Shown: positions 50,799 to 59,982, numbered from the stretch's first letter. The stretch is 64,000 nt of DNA from Caulobacter sp048541825 (GCF_048541825.1 NZ_CP183332.1:1612001-1676000); one strand, 5' to 3'. Translations and numbers: made by a program. Notes: a model not told the origin generated them from the letters alone.

Positions 50799-51182
50799 TC
50801 AGACCGCGCGCTTCACATCGGTGGCGGCGAAGTCCTCGCCCTTGAACAGCAAGGGCAGGTCGCGCGACTTGGCCAGGGCGTAGCTGAAGCAGTCGCCGTA
50901 GTTCAGGCCGTGGCGGCCACGGCGATAGGTTTTGAAGGCTTCTTCAGCCAACCCGGCGAGCGTTTCGTCGAAAGCGACTGTGGTCAGTTTCAAATCTACG
51001 ATCAGGTCGGCGAGTTCGGCGGCCTTGCCGTCGCCGTATCGTCGCGTGACCACGACAAAGGCTTCGAGTCGGTTTGGCGCCGAAATCAGCGCGGGCGTGC
51101 TGAGGATCAGCTGCAGAAAGTCCTCAGCCTCCGGTTCGCCTCGAAAGATCGCGATCAGCGCCGAGGTATCGACAACGATCAC
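50799..51182 (-). CDS. vapC: VapC-type PIN-domain ribonuclease toxin
   Basis: A 127-residue PIN-domain protein. The acidic quartet is visible: Asp5 (VVDTSALIAI), Glu40 (NRLEAFV), Asp97 (LNYGDCFSYALAK) and Asp117 (FKGEDFAATDV). VapC toxins cut specific tRNAs or rRNA when their antitoxin is lost. It overlaps the vapB gene by four bases (ATGA), the typical operon order with antitoxin first. It lies on the strand opposite its two neighbours. Confidence 0.94.
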   Translation of the reverse strand: MIVVDTSALIAIFRGEPEAEDFLQLILSTPALISAPNRLEAFVVVTRRYGDGKAAELADLIVDLKLTTVAFDETLAGLAEEAFKTYRRGRHGLNYGDCFSYALAKSRDLPLLFKGEDFAATDVKRAV

Positions 51183-51433
51183 CTCGGCAGACCGTCCGCG
51201 TCGTACACAAGCTCTTCGTCAGAGCCGGCTTCGAGGATCGGTGCAGCCGCCACCCGCTTCTGGATCTCTCGAATGCGCGCGATTCGCGCGGCGCGGTCCT
51301 CGGCGTCGTCCGGCGTGCGGTCGAGCTCGGTGCGCAACGCTCGCGTTATGGCATCGGTCAAGCTCAGTCCCGTCCGCTCGGCTAATTGCCGCGCCATTCG
51401 ATCGGCTTCGTCGCTGAGGATGATCCGCGTCAT
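51179..51433 (-). CDS. vapB: VapB-type antitoxin
   Basis: An 84-residue antitoxin of the Rv0623/PSK-transcription-factor type. Its N-terminus (MTRIILSDEADRMARQLAERTGLSLTDAITRALR) is a ribbon-helix-helix that would bind its own promoter, and the acidic C-terminus (LEAGSDEELVYDADGLPR) would block VapC. The start ATG at 51433 is chosen over an upstream one at 51457 because family members begin at MTRII. The thiolase gene starts 64 bases away on the other strand. Confidence 0.9.
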   Translation of the reverse strand: MTRIILSDEADRMARQLAERTGLSLTDAITRALRTELDRTPDDAEDRAARIARIREIQKRVAAAPILEAGSDEELVYDADGLPR

Positions 51434-51497
51434 GTCGCCAAACATACACCCAATCAAAACGGCCTCAAAGCCAGTCGGAAACTAGGGAGCACTCACC

Positions 51498-52700
51498 ATG
51501 GCGCAAGGCATCCGTGACAAGGTCGCCATCCTGGGGATGGGCTGCAGCAAGTTCGGCGAGCGTTGGGACTGCGGTCCCGACGACTTGATGGTCGAGGCCT
51601 ATATCGAGGCGATGAGCGACGCCGGCATCGAGCCCAGCCAGCTGGACGCGGCCTGGTTCTCGACCCATGTCGACGAGATGGGCACGGGCAAGGGCGGCAC
51701 GCCGATGTCGATCGCCCTGCGCCTGCCCAATATCGCCGTCACCCGGGTGGAAAACTTCTGCGCCTCGGGCTCGGAAGCCTTCCGGGGCGCGGTCTATGCC
51801 GTGGCCTCCGGCGCGGCTGATATTGCGATCGCTCTCGGCGTGGAGAAACTGAAGGACACCGGCTATGGCGGGCTGCCGGTCGCCAATCCGGGCACGCTGA
51901 TGCCGCAGGTCATGCCCAACGGCTCGGCCCCCGGCAACTTCGCCCAGCTGGCCAGCGCCTATCGCGCCAAGCACGGCGTCTCCAAGGACGACCTGAAGCG
52001 GGCCATCGCTCACGTCTCGGTCAAGAGCCACGCCAACGGGGCCAAGAACGCCAAGGCCCACCTGCGCAAGCCGGTCACGGTCGAGCAGGTGCTGAACGCC
52101 CCGATGATCGCCGAGCCGCTAGGCCTGTTCGACTGCTGCGGCGTGTCGGACGGCGCGGCCTGCGCCATCGTCACCACGCCCGAGATCGCCAAGGCGATGG
52201 GCAAGAAGAACCTGACCATGGTCAAGGCCATCCAGCTCTCGGTCTCCAACGGCTATGAGAGCCAGTACAACGGCTGGGACGGCAGCCACTTCCACACCGC
52301 CCGCATCGCCGCCGGCAAGGCCTATCGCGAGGCCGGCATCGAGCGGCCGCGCGAGCAGATCTCGATGATCGAGGTGCACGACTGCTTCTCGATCACCGAG
52401 CTGGTGACGATGGAGGACCTGTTCATCTCGCCCGAGGGCCAGGGCTGGCGCGACGTGATGGACGGCTTCTACGACGCCGACGGCGGGGTGCCCTGCCAGA
52501 TCGACGGCGGTCTGAAGTGCTTCGGCCACCCGATCGGCGCCTCGGGCCTGCGGATGCTCTACGAGATGTACCTGCAGCTGCAGGGACGGGCCGGTGAGCG
52601 CCAGCTGAAAGACCCGGTTTTCGGCATGACCCACAATCTGGGCGGCGCGCCGGCCAGCAATGTGTGCTCGGTAGCGATCATCGGGCAGGAGGGGGCTTAA
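51498..52700 (+). CDS. SCP-x-type thiolase (acetyl-CoA acetyltransferase family)
   Basis: A 400-residue thiolase-fold protein. Nucleophile Cys88 is in VENFCASGSEAFRGAV, and the CFGHPIGASGLRM motif with a catalytic His is near the C-terminus. The sequence is closest to SCP-x/lipid-transfer thiolases used in side-chain degradation or condensation. Its likely partner is the OB-fold HMG-CoA-synthase-like gene upstream. Start at ATG 51498 after GGGAG. Confidence 0.91.
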   Translation: MAQGIRDKVAILGMGCSKFGERWDCGPDDLMVEAYIEAMSDAGIEPSQLDAAWFSTHVDEMGTGKGGTPMSIALRLPNIAVTRVENFCASGSEAFRGAVYAVASGAADIAIALGVEKLKDTGYGGLPVANPGTLMPQVMPNGSAPGNFAQLASAYRAKHGVSKDDLKRAIAHVSVKSHANGAKNAKAHLRKPVTVEQVLNAPMIAEPLGLFDCCGVSDGAACAIVTTPEIAKAMGKKNLTMVKAIQLSVSNGYESQYNGWDGSHFHTARIAAGKAYREAGIERPREQISMIEVHDCFSITELVTMEDLFISPEGQGWRDVMDGFYDADGGVPCQIDGGLKCFGHPIGASGLRMLYEMYLQLQGRAGERQLKDPVFGMTHNLGGAPASNVCSVAIIGQEGA

Positions 52701-52731
52701 ACCTCCTCAAGCCTTGGTGTAACCCAGAGTC

Positions 52732-53886
52732 ATGGGTGATCGCTTCAAGGGCTTCAAGCGCTGGATTTTCGCCGGAGCGGTGCTCTTTCTGGGGCTACTG
52801 GTCTCGGCGGCCTTCGTCTGGCGCTACGACATCCTCAGCAACGCGCTCGATCCCAAGGTGCCGTTCCTGACCTATGAGCCGCCGCCGCCGCCGCATTACG
52901 CCCAGGCCTCGTCCTGGGCGCTGCGGCCCAAGGAGCCGGCCGGCCCCACGCTCGCCGATCCGCCGGCCGACGTGTTCTTCGTCCACCCCACCACCTTTGA
53001 CGGTGGCCAGGACTGGAACGGCGCCATCGACCAGCCCAAGGCCCAGCGGTTCCTGAACCGCGTGGTGCTGCCCAACTATGCCGGGCCGTTCTATCGTGTG
53101 GGTCGGGTGTTCGCGCCGCGGTATCGCCAGGCCAGCCTCTACACCTATCTCACCCTGCGCGATGACGCGCGCGAGGCGCGGCGTTTTGCCTATGGCGACG
53201 TGCGCGAGGCGTTCCGGCTCTATCTGGCCCGCTACAACAGCGGCCGGCCGTTCATCCTGGTGGGCGTCGAGCAGGGCGGGGCAATGTCCGCCAGGCTGCT
53301 GCGCGAGGAGATCGCCGCTGATCCGGCGGTCAAGAAGCGTCTGGTCGCAGCCTATCTGATCGAGACCATCGTCCCGGCCGAGGAATACGGCCTGGTGTCG
53401 CCCCTGCCGGCCTGTGAGCGACGCGATCAGGCTGGGTGCGTCGCGGCCTGGGCCTCGGCCCAGGAGGGCGACTTCCAGCGGATCCAGGAGCTGACCCGTC
53501 GCTCGCTGATCTGGGACTCCGGCGACCAGCTGATCGACCTGAATGACCGCCGGGCGCTGTGCTTCAATCCGCTGCTTGGCGGTGTCAGTCAGGAGCGGGC
53601 GCCGGCGCGGCTGAACCAGGGCGCGGCCAACGCTACCGGCCTGGAATGGGGCGCGCGGCCGGCCTTCCTGCAGCGCCAGGTCTGGGCCCAGTGCGAGGAT
53701 GGCCTGCTGCACACCAGTCGACCCAAATCGACGGCCTTGCGCGATGCAGGCTCCTGGGCCGACCGCCGCAAGGTCGACGGCTTCAACCTGTTCTATGCCG
53801 ACATCGAGGCCGACGCCCAGGGCCGGGTGGCCACCTACACGGGCAGGCCGGTTCAGTCTGCGAGCAGCGCCTCAAGCCCGCAGTAG
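52732..53886 (+). CDS. DUF3089 alpha/beta-hydrolase-like protein, nucleophile replaced
   Basis: A 384-residue protein anchored by one N-terminal helix (RWIFAGAVLFLGLLVSAAFVW). The rest fits DUF3089: ADVFFVHPTTFDGGQDWNGAID, NYAGPFYRVGRVFAPRYRQASLYTYL, and RPFILVGVEQGGAMSARLLREE. The elbow, usually GHSQG in this family, reads GVEQG, with Glu180 in place of the catalytic Ser, so the normal esterase mechanism is lost. The last 34 bases overlap the convergent DUF6285 gene. Confidence 0.85.
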   Translation: MGDRFKGFKRWIFAGAVLFLGLLVSAAFVWRYDILSNALDPKVPFLTYEPPPPPHYAQASSWALRPKEPAGPTLADPPADVFFVHPTTFDGGQDWNGAIDQPKAQRFLNRVVLPNYAGPFYRVGRVFAPRYRQASLYTYLTLRDDAREARRFAYGDVREAFRLYLARYNSGRPFILVGVEQGGAMSARLLREEIAADPAVKKRLVAAYLIETIVPAEEYGLVSPLPACERRDQAGCVAAWASAQEGDFQRIQELTRRSLIWDSGDQLIDLNDRRALCFNPLLGGVSQERAPARLNQGAANATGLEWGARPAFLQRQVWAQCEDGLLHTSRPKSTALRDAGSWADRRKVDGFNLFYADIEADAQGRVATYTGRPVQSASSASSPQ

Positions 53887-54221
53887 CCTGGCTGGTCGAT
53901 GGCGATCCGGGCGATCGCCGTCGCCCGCAGATGGGCCAGCAGGGCCGGCGCACGCGGATCCAGCGCGCCGGATCGCAGCGCCTGGCAGAGCCTGTGGTTC
54001 AGGTCGGTGAAGTCACCCTCGACATCCAACAGGTCCGAAAGCCGCGCGCGTTCCTCGCGCTCGGCGGTGTCGCCCAGGCCAGCCTCCCGCTCAAGCAGGG
54101 CGCGGGCATTGTCGGCGACGCGGGCCAGAAACACGCGACGCGCGTCGGCTGGGCCCTCTGCGTCGCGGTCGAACAGGGCGAGGGCGGAGTGGAGTTCGCC
54201 GGCGGTCGGGCAGGTGATCAC
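53853..54221 (-). CDS. DUF6285 protein
   Basis: A 122-residue soluble helical protein. It starts with GTG at 54221, inside the GTGA overlap with the phosphotransferase stop; the open frame upstream is a shadow of that gene. Segments GELHSALALFDRDAEG and ARVADNARALLEREAGLGDTAE are typical of DUF6285, which is regularly encoded after APH-like phosphotransferases linked to acyl-CoA metabolism. Function unknown. Confidence 0.82.
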   Translation of the reverse strand: MITCPTAGELHSALALFDRDAEGPADARRVFLARVADNARALLEREAGLGDTAEREERARLSDLLDVEGDFTDLNHRLCQALRSGALDPRAPALLAHLRATAIARIAIDQPGYCGLEALLAD

Positions 54222-55195
54222 GCCATCGTCTCCATCAGCCGAACCAGATCGATCTCGGTCTCGCTGACCCGCCGACCGATCATGGCGCGTTCGATCGAGG
54301 GATCGGCGCCGGTCGCGAAGCTGGAATACATCATCAGGCACATCACGCCCCATTTCAGCGAGCCCAGCGCCTGCCAGAACTGCAGTCGCGACAGTGGGAT
54401 CTCGCGCCCACCGGCCTGGGCATAGCCGTCCAGCAGGGCCTGATAGTCGCCAAAGCCGCCCACCGGCCTGCGCCACTGCCCAAAGCGCCAGGAATTGACG
54501 CAGATCCAGCCCAGGTCTTCGGCCGGGTCGCCCAGATGGGCCAGTTCCCAGTCCAGCACGCCCACCAGGCCCTGCTCGGCATGGATCATCAGGTTGCCAT
54601 TGCGAAAATCGCCATGGACCAGCACCGGCGCGAGGGGCTCGGGTGCGACAGCCTCCAGCCAGCGGAAAGCGGCCTCGAAGGTCGGACGCTCCGCCCCGTG
54701 CTGGCGATACACCGCTTCATAGCGCGCCAGTTCGCCCCGGGCGTCCGAGGTGGTCAGCGGCGGCAAGTCGTCCAGCGCGGCGCCGTGGATCTGGGCCAGC
54801 ACCTCGCCGCAGCGGCGCGCCAGGTCGGGCCGAACCGCGTCAAAGGCGGCGTCGCGGACGATACGCTTGCCCAGGGCCTCGCCCTCGAGCCGTCGCATGA
54901 TGAAAGCCTCGCCCAGGCCGTCCTCGGGATCGCAGACACGCTCGACGATCGGAACCGGTGCGCCGGCCCGGCCGGCGGCCACGATCAGGGCAGCCTCGTG
55001 GGCCAGGGTCGCGGCGGTCTCGCGCGGCGGTGCGTTGTCGGGGCGTCGCCGCAGGATCAGGGCCGCGCCATCGTCCAGATCGAAGGCCCAGGTCTCAAGA
55101 CTGGCGCCGCCCGACAGCCGCCGGGCGTTCACCGCCGTCGTCGCGGTCGGCGACAGGCGTGGCGCGAGGCGGGCGAGGGCGGCGGGAATATTCAT
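54218..55195 (-). CDS. APH-like phosphotransferase (acyl-CoA-metabolism type)
   Basis: A 325-residue kinase-fold protein. Catalytic loop VLVHGDFRNGNLMI and metal site VLDWELAHLGDPAEDLGW are intact; the N-lobe has LSGGASLETWAFDL. It resembles the kinase domain of ACAD10 and bacterial relatives thought to phosphorylate hydroxyacyl substrates. DUF6285 overlaps its stop. It is divergent from the DUF808 gene. Confidence 0.88.
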   Translation of the reverse strand: MNIPAALARLAPRLSPTATTAVNARRLSGGASLETWAFDLDDGAALILRRRPDNAPPRETAATLAHEAALIVAAGRAGAPVPIVERVCDPEDGLGEAFIMRRLEGEALGKRIVRDAAFDAVRPDLARRCGEVLAQIHGAALDDLPPLTTSDARGELARYEAVYRQHGAERPTFEAAFRWLEAVAPEPLAPVLVHGDFRNGNLMIHAEQGLVGVLDWELAHLGDPAEDLGWICVNSWRFGQWRRPVGGFGDYQALLDGYAQAGGREIPLSRLQFWQALGSLKWGVMCLMMYSSFATGADPSIERAMIGRRVSETEIDLVRLMETMA

Positions 55196-55314
55196 CTCTT
55201 CACGCTTTCAGACCTCACCCCGCGTCAGGCAAGCGATCCTATCATCGACTTTCGGAGCCGATCACCACACCGTGGCGTTCCACTTCTTTCCGCTATCAGA
55301 ATCGGTCGCCCCCC

Positions 55315-56259
55315 ATGCCTTCCGGCCTTGCCGCACTGCTGGATGATGTCGCTGGCATCACCAAGCTCGCCGCCGCCTCCCTGGACGATGTCACGGGCGC
55401 GGCCGGCAAGGCCGGGACCAAGGCGGTCGGTGTCGTGGTGGACGACGCGGCGGTGACGCCCGGCTACGCCATGGGCTTCACGCCCGACCGCGAACTGCCG
55501 ATCGTCTGGAAGATCGCGGTGGGCTCGTTCAAGAACAAGCTGCTGTTCCTGCTGCCCGGTGCGCTGGCGCTCAGCGCCTTCGCGCCGTGGGCGGTCACGC
55601 CGATCCTGATGGTTGGCGGGTCATATCTGGCCTTTGAGGCGACCGAGAAGATCCTGGAGGCGCTGAGCGGTCAACACAGCGCCGAAGAGCCCGAGGAATT
55701 GGCCCTGAGCGGTCCGGAGCTTGAAGCCCAGAAGGTCAATGGCGCCATCCGCACCGACCTGATCCTGTCGGGCGAGATCATGGCCATCGCCCTGGCCGAC
55801 GTGGCCGACAAACCCTTGCTCATCCAGGCCGGGGCCCTGGCCGTGGTCGGCGTACTACTGACCATCGCGGTCTATGGCGTGGTGGGGCTGATCGTAAAGA
55901 TGGACGACATCGGTCTGCACCTGGCCCAGCGCAAGAACGCCGCCGTGCGCGGGTTCGGGCGCGGCCTGGTCAGGGCCATGCCCATCACCATGGAGGCTCT
56001 GACCCTCATCGGAACCGCCGCCATGCTGTGGGTCGGCGGCGGCATCATCGTCCATGGCCTGGAGCACTTCCACCTGACCCCGATCCCGGTCTGGGTGGAA
56101 GGCTTCTCGCATTGGGCGCATGGCGTTCCCGGCGTGGGCGCGGTGACCGGCTGGCTGGCGTTCGCCTTGGGCTCAGCCGTGGTGGGCCTGGTGGTCGGCG
56201 GTGTGCTGGCGAGCGCCATGCACCTCTGGCATCACCGCAAGGGCGCGGCGGCCGACTGA
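55315..56259 (+). CDS. DUF808 (YedI-like) membrane protein
   Basis: A 314-residue membrane protein. The soluble start LAALLDDVAGITKLAAASLDDVTGAAGKAGTKAVGVVVDDAAVTP is characteristic of DUF808. Four to five hydrophobic helices follow (LLFLLPGALALSAFA, AGALAVVGVLLTIAVYGVVGLIV, ALTLIGTAAMLWVGGGIIV, ALGSAVVGLVVGGVLASAM). Function unknown. The ATG at 55315 is the first with that domain; the frame upstream to 54958 overlaps the phosphotransferase. Confidence 0.9.
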   Translation: MPSGLAALLDDVAGITKLAAASLDDVTGAAGKAGTKAVGVVVDDAAVTPGYAMGFTPDRELPIVWKIAVGSFKNKLLFLLPGALALSAFAPWAVTPILMVGGSYLAFEATEKILEALSGQHSAEEPEELALSGPELEAQKVNGAIRTDLILSGEIMAIALADVADKPLLIQAGALAVVGVLLTIAVYGVVGLIVKMDDIGLHLAQRKNAAVRGFGRGLVRAMPITMEALTLIGTAAMLWVGGGIIVHGLEHFHLTPIPVWVEGFSHWAHGVPGVGAVTGWLAFALGSAVVGLVVGGVLASAMHLWHHRKGAAAD

Positions 56260-56272
56260 GCCGGCTGCGCGA

Positions 56273-56569
56273 TCAGGCGGTCTCGGTCGCCGGGAAGTCG
56301 GGAAGCGTCAGCAGGTCGTGCGGCTCGTTGCGGTCGTTGGCGGTCTTCAGATAGCGGCAACCGGTGCGGCTGGTCTGGGCCTCGACCTTGACCTCGACAT
56401 CGTCGCGCATGACGAAGAAGCGCCACTTGCCACTGTCGACCAGCTTGATCGCTTCCTTGATCGTCAGCTTCCAGGGCTTGGCGACGCCGCCGCCGATGTG
56501 AGTGATCCGCTCATAGGTGCTGTGACGATCGTTCTGGGCGGCAAAGCTGATTTCGGCGCGTTGAGCCAT
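56273..56569 (-). CDS. DUF3892 protein
   Basis: A 98-residue protein with the DUF3892 pattern: RITHIGGGVAKPWKLTIKEAIKLVDSGKWRFFV, then VKVEAQTSRTGCRYLKTANDRNEPHDLLTLPDF. The small domain is widespread and of unknown function. Start at ATG 56569 (MAQRAEISFA) after a GGAAGG-type ribosome site. Convergent with the DUF808 gene, 13 bases between stops. Confidence 0.86.
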   Translation of the reverse strand: MAQRAEISFAAQNDRHSTYERITHIGGGVAKPWKLTIKEAIKLVDSGKWRFFVMRDDVEVKVEAQTSRTGCRYLKTANDRNEPHDLLTLPDFPATETA

Positions 56570-56759
56570 GGTACCTTCCGGGTGCGCGCAGGGTAAGCGA
56601 CGGCGCCGGTCAGTTTGCGACTGCGCGCAAAGCCGGGGCGCCAAGAAGGCCATTCTGCTGGTGCAATGAGCGTCGACGGATCAACGCTTTCATCAGTATA
56701 GCAGCTTGACCCGTCTTTGGGGGATCATTCGTCACACGAGGCTCGCGCGCCGTCGCGCT

Positions 56760-58835
56760 CTACCCTGCGTCGTGCTGTGGTGCGGTCGGTTTCCAGTCGA
56801 AAAGTTCCTGGAGCGTGCGCACGGCCTGACCGCGTGGCGAGGTCAGATCCGGGTCGCGAGCCAGGATCAGGCGGGCGTCGTCGGCGGCGACGGCGATCAG
56901 GTCGCGGTGGGCCACGGGGTCGGCCAGGCGGTAGGCGGGAAAGCCGCTCTGCTTGAGGCCCAGCGGATCGCCGCCCCCCCGTAGCTCAAGGTCCTTCTCG
57001 GCGATCTCAAAGCCGTCGTCGGACTTGCGCAGGATGTCCAGCCGCTGTTGGGCGGTTTCGGACAGCGGCAGGTCATACAACAGCACGCACGAGCTTTCTC
57101 GCGCGCCCCGGCCGACCCGACCGCGCAGCTGGTGAAGCTGGGCCAGGCCGAAGCGTTCGGCCTGTTCGATGACCATGATGCTGGCGTTGGGCACATTGAC
57201 CCCGACCTCGACCACCGTGGTGGCGACCAGAACCGACACCTTGCCGTCGACGAAGTCGGCCATGACCGCGTCCTTCTCGGCGGCGGGCATCTGGCCATGC
57301 ACCAGGCCAACCGAAGAGCCGATGATCTGGCGCAGGTCGGCGGCGCGGGCTTCGGCGGCCTGCAGGTCGATCTTTTCGGACTCCGAGACCAGGGGGCAGA
57401 TCCAGAAGGCCTGGGCGCCGCCCTGGGCCGCGCTTTTCAGGCGGGCGATGATCTCGGGCAGGCGCGGCATGGGCACTGCGCGGGTCGCCACCGGCGTGCG
57501 ACCCGGGGGTTTCTCGTCGATGCGCGAGACATCCAGGTCGCCGAACACCGTCAACTCCAGGGTGCGCGGGATCGGCGTGGCCGACATGGCGAGAAGATGG
57601 ACTCCATCTCCCTTGTCCTGAAGCCGGCGGCGTTCGTTGACGCCGAAGCGGTGCTGCTCGTCGATGATCGACAGGCCCAGGTTCTTGAATACCACGTCGC
57701 TCTGGAACAGGGCGTGGGTGCCGATCGCCACCGCGTGCGCGCCGCTGGCCAGACCCGCCAGCTTGCTGGCGCGGCCTACCCCCTTGTCGCGCCCGGTCAG
57801 CAGGATCACCGACAGGCCCAGCGCGGTCATGGCCGGGGCAATGGTCTCGTAGTGCTGGCGGGCCAGGATCTCGGTGGGGGCCATGAACGCCGACTGCAGG
57901 CCCGCGCCGGCCGCGTCCGCGATGGCCAGCATGCCGACCACGGTCTTGCCCGAGCCGACATCGCCCTGCAGCAGCCGACTCATGCGCTCGCCGGAAGCCA
58001 GGTCCCCCCTGACTTCAGAGAGCGCGCGGATCTGGGCGCCGGTCAGTCTGAATGGCAGGGCCTTTTCGGCGTCGGCGGCCAAGGGGCTGGGGCCGATGCG
58101 CGGGGCCGGCTGGGCGCGGCGCGAGGCCTTGCGTTGGGCCAGGGCCAGCTGGTGGGCCAGCAGTTCGTCATAGGCCAGACGCCGGCGGTGCGACGACAGC
58201 AGGTGGACATCGGCTTCGCCGGCGGGGTTGTGGGCTGTGGCGAAGGCTGCGCGCCAGGACGGCAAGCCTTCGCGGTCTTGCCAGGCGGGGTCCAACCATT
58301 CCGGCAGGTCGGCGGCGCGGCCCAAGGCTTCCAGGGCGAACCGGCGAAAGGTGCGCGAGGGCAGGCCAGCGGTGGCGGGATAGACCGGCTCGAAGTCGGG
58401 TATCTCGTCGGCGCGCTCTTCGGGCAGCAGATATTCGGGGTGGGCGACCTGGATCTCGGAGCCGAACCGCTCGACCTTGCCGCTGACCGCGCGGCGCGAG
58501 CCGGCCGGGTGCTGGCGCTCCAGGTGCGGGCCGTGGCCCTTGAACCAGGTCAGGGTCAGGAAACCGGTCTCGTCCCAGGCGCGGATCTTCCAGGGCTGAC
58601 CCAGGCGGCCGGGCGGCTGATGGGCGTCGATGCCGACGATAAAGGTCTGGACCTGGCCGTCGATGGCCCGGTCGACCGTGGTGGCGGTACGGCGGATGAC
58701 ACTTGTGGGAACGGTGAACAGCACGTCGCGGACGATCGAGCCGGCGATTTTCTCGACCAGGGGCGCGACGCGCGGCCCCACGCCTTTCAGCGTGGAGACC
58801 GGCGTAAACAGTGGGAAGAGAATCTCGGGTCGCAT
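56760..58835 (-). CDS. recG: ATP-dependent DNA helicase RecG
   Basis: A 691-residue helicase that reverses stalled forks and processes Holliday-type junctions. The N-terminal wedge domain (STLKGVGPRVAPLVEKI) is followed by the helicase core with Walker A LLQGDVGSGKT, DEQH motif II (SIIDEQHRFG), SATPIPRTL and the C-terminal VVEVGVNVPNASIMVIEQAERFGLAQLHQLRGRVGRG. The last gene on the minus strand after an ABC transporter and a small gene. Confidence 0.96.
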   Translation of the reverse strand: MRPEILFPLFTPVSTLKGVGPRVAPLVEKIAGSIVRDVLFTVPTSVIRRTATTVDRAIDGQVQTFIVGIDAHQPPGRLGQPWKIRAWDETGFLTLTWFKGHGPHLERQHPAGSRRAVSGKVERFGSEIQVAHPEYLLPEERADEIPDFEPVYPATAGLPSRTFRRFALEALGRAADLPEWLDPAWQDREGLPSWRAAFATAHNPAGEADVHLLSSHRRRLAYDELLAHQLALAQRKASRRAQPAPRIGPSPLAADAEKALPFRLTGAQIRALSEVRGDLASGERMSRLLQGDVGSGKTVVGMLAIADAAGAGLQSAFMAPTEILARQHYETIAPAMTALGLSVILLTGRDKGVGRASKLAGLASGAHAVAIGTHALFQSDVVFKNLGLSIIDEQHRFGVNERRRLQDKGDGVHLLAMSATPIPRTLELTVFGDLDVSRIDEKPPGRTPVATRAVPMPRLPEIIARLKSAAQGGAQAFWICPLVSESEKIDLQAAEARAADLRQIIGSSVGLVHGQMPAAEKDAVMADFVDGKVSVLVATTVVEVGVNVPNASIMVIEQAERFGLAQLHQLRGRVGRGARESSCVLLYDLPLSETAQQRLDILRKSDDGFEIAEKDLELRGGGDPLGLKQSGFPAYRLADPVAHRDLIAVAADDARLILARDPDLTSPRGQAVRTLQELFDWKPTAPQHDAG

Positions 58836-58874
58836 CGGCTGGACAATAGCGAAGCCGGCGACAGATGGGGACGT

Positions 58875-59177
58875 TTAGGCGTCGCGGTTCATCACGGGAT
58901 CAAGCGCCGTGACGAGATCGGTATGCTCCTCGGCGCGCGATGCGCCCGAGACGTTCAGGCGCGTGTACAGCGCGGTTGCGCTATGGCGGGTCTGGGCCTC
59001 CGGCCAGCGTGCTGTTGCGCCGATCAGGTTATTGGTCTCGCCTGCGAACAGCACGGCGCCCTTGGCGTCGATATAGACGAAATTGCCAGCGATGGTCGTC
59101 CGGGGATCAGCGTCCTCGGCCAGCTTGTAGCGGTAGACGGCGCCTGAAGCGCCTTTCAGTTCGATATAGAGTTTCAC
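58875..59177 (-). CDS. Small hypothetical protein (100 residues)
   Basis: A 100-residue soluble protein (KLYIELKGASGAVYRYKLAEDADPRTTIAGNFVYID...). It has no signal or membrane segment. I do not recognise the family; the GAVYRYKL...GNFVYID...GETNNL pattern looks like a small beta-barrel domain with nucleotide or RNA-binding potential. The GTG at 59177 follows GAGG; a further ATG at 59198 is possible. It lies between the ABC transporter and recG. Confidence 0.65.
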   Translation of the reverse strand: MKLYIELKGASGAVYRYKLAEDADPRTTIAGNFVYIDAKGAVLFAGETNNLIGATARWPEAQTRHSATALYTRLNVSGASRAEEHTDLVTALDPVMNRDA

Positions 59178-59247
59178 GGGACCTCGCCTCAACAGCACGC
59201 GGCGTTGGCGGCGATGTGGTGGGGGGCGCCGTTGGCCAAAATAAGGC

Positions 59248-59982
59248 TCAGGGCGTCGTCACTTTGCCGAGGAATCGTCGCGTGCGCTCTTCCTTAGGCG
59301 CTCCGAACAGCTCGCGCGAGGGGGCCTGTTCGACGATAACGCCGCTATCCATGAAGATGGTGCGGTCTGCGACGTCGCGGGCGAAGTCCATCTGGTGTGT
59401 GACGATCAGCATGGTGCGTCGTTCCACGGCCAGTTCACGAATCACCGAAAGCACCTCGCCGACCAGTTCCGGGTCCAGGGCAGAGGTCGGCTCGTCGAAC
59501 AGAATGACCTCCGGATCCATGGCCAGAGCCCGGGCGATGGCGCAGCGTTGCTGCTGGCCTCCTGACAGTTCACCGGGATAGGCGTCGAGGCGTGCGCCCA
59601 GGCCGACCTTCTCCAGCAGGGCCCGTGCGCGGGCCTCGGCGGCGGGACGGGCCTCGCCGCGCACCACGATCGGGCCCTCGGCGACGTTCTGCAGCGCGGT
59701 GCGGTGCGGGAAGAGGTTGAAGCTCTGGAAGACGAAGCCCACCCGGCCCTTCAGGGCGCGGGCCAGCGGCGCGCGGGGCGCCGCCTCGACGCCGGCGATC
59801 CTCAGCGATCCGCCGTCCAGCAGCTCCAGACCGGCCATGCAGCGCAGCAGGGTGGATTTGCCCGAGCCGCTGGGGCCGATGATGGCCACGACCTCGCCCC
59901 GGGCGACCTCGATGTCGACACCGTTCAGCACGGTGGTGCCATCAAAGCACTTGATCAGGCCCCTGGCGGAGACGGCGCTCAT
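59248..59982 (-). CDS. Polar amino acid ABC transporter, ATPase
   Basis: A 244-residue ATPase of the GlnQ/HisP type. Walker A GPSGSGKST, Q-loop FQSFNLFPH, signature LSGGQQQRCAIARAL, Walker B VILFDEPTSALDPE, H-loop IVTHQ are all present. It powers uptake by the adjacent permease and binding protein. ATG at 59982 overlaps the permease stop (ATGA). The frame continuing to 60285 is a shadow of the permease gene. Confidence 0.95.
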   Translation of the reverse strand: MSAVSARGLIKCFDGTTVLNGVDIEVARGEVVAIIGPSGSGKSTLLRCMAGLELLDGGSLRIAGVEAAPRAPLARALKGRVGFVFQSFNLFPHRTALQNVAEGPIVVRGEARPAAEARARALLEKVGLGARLDAYPGELSGGQQQRCAIARALAMDPEVILFDEPTSALDPELVGEVLSVIRELAVERRTMLIVTHQMDFARDVADRTIFMDSGVIVEQAPSRELFGAPKEERTRRFLGKVTTP

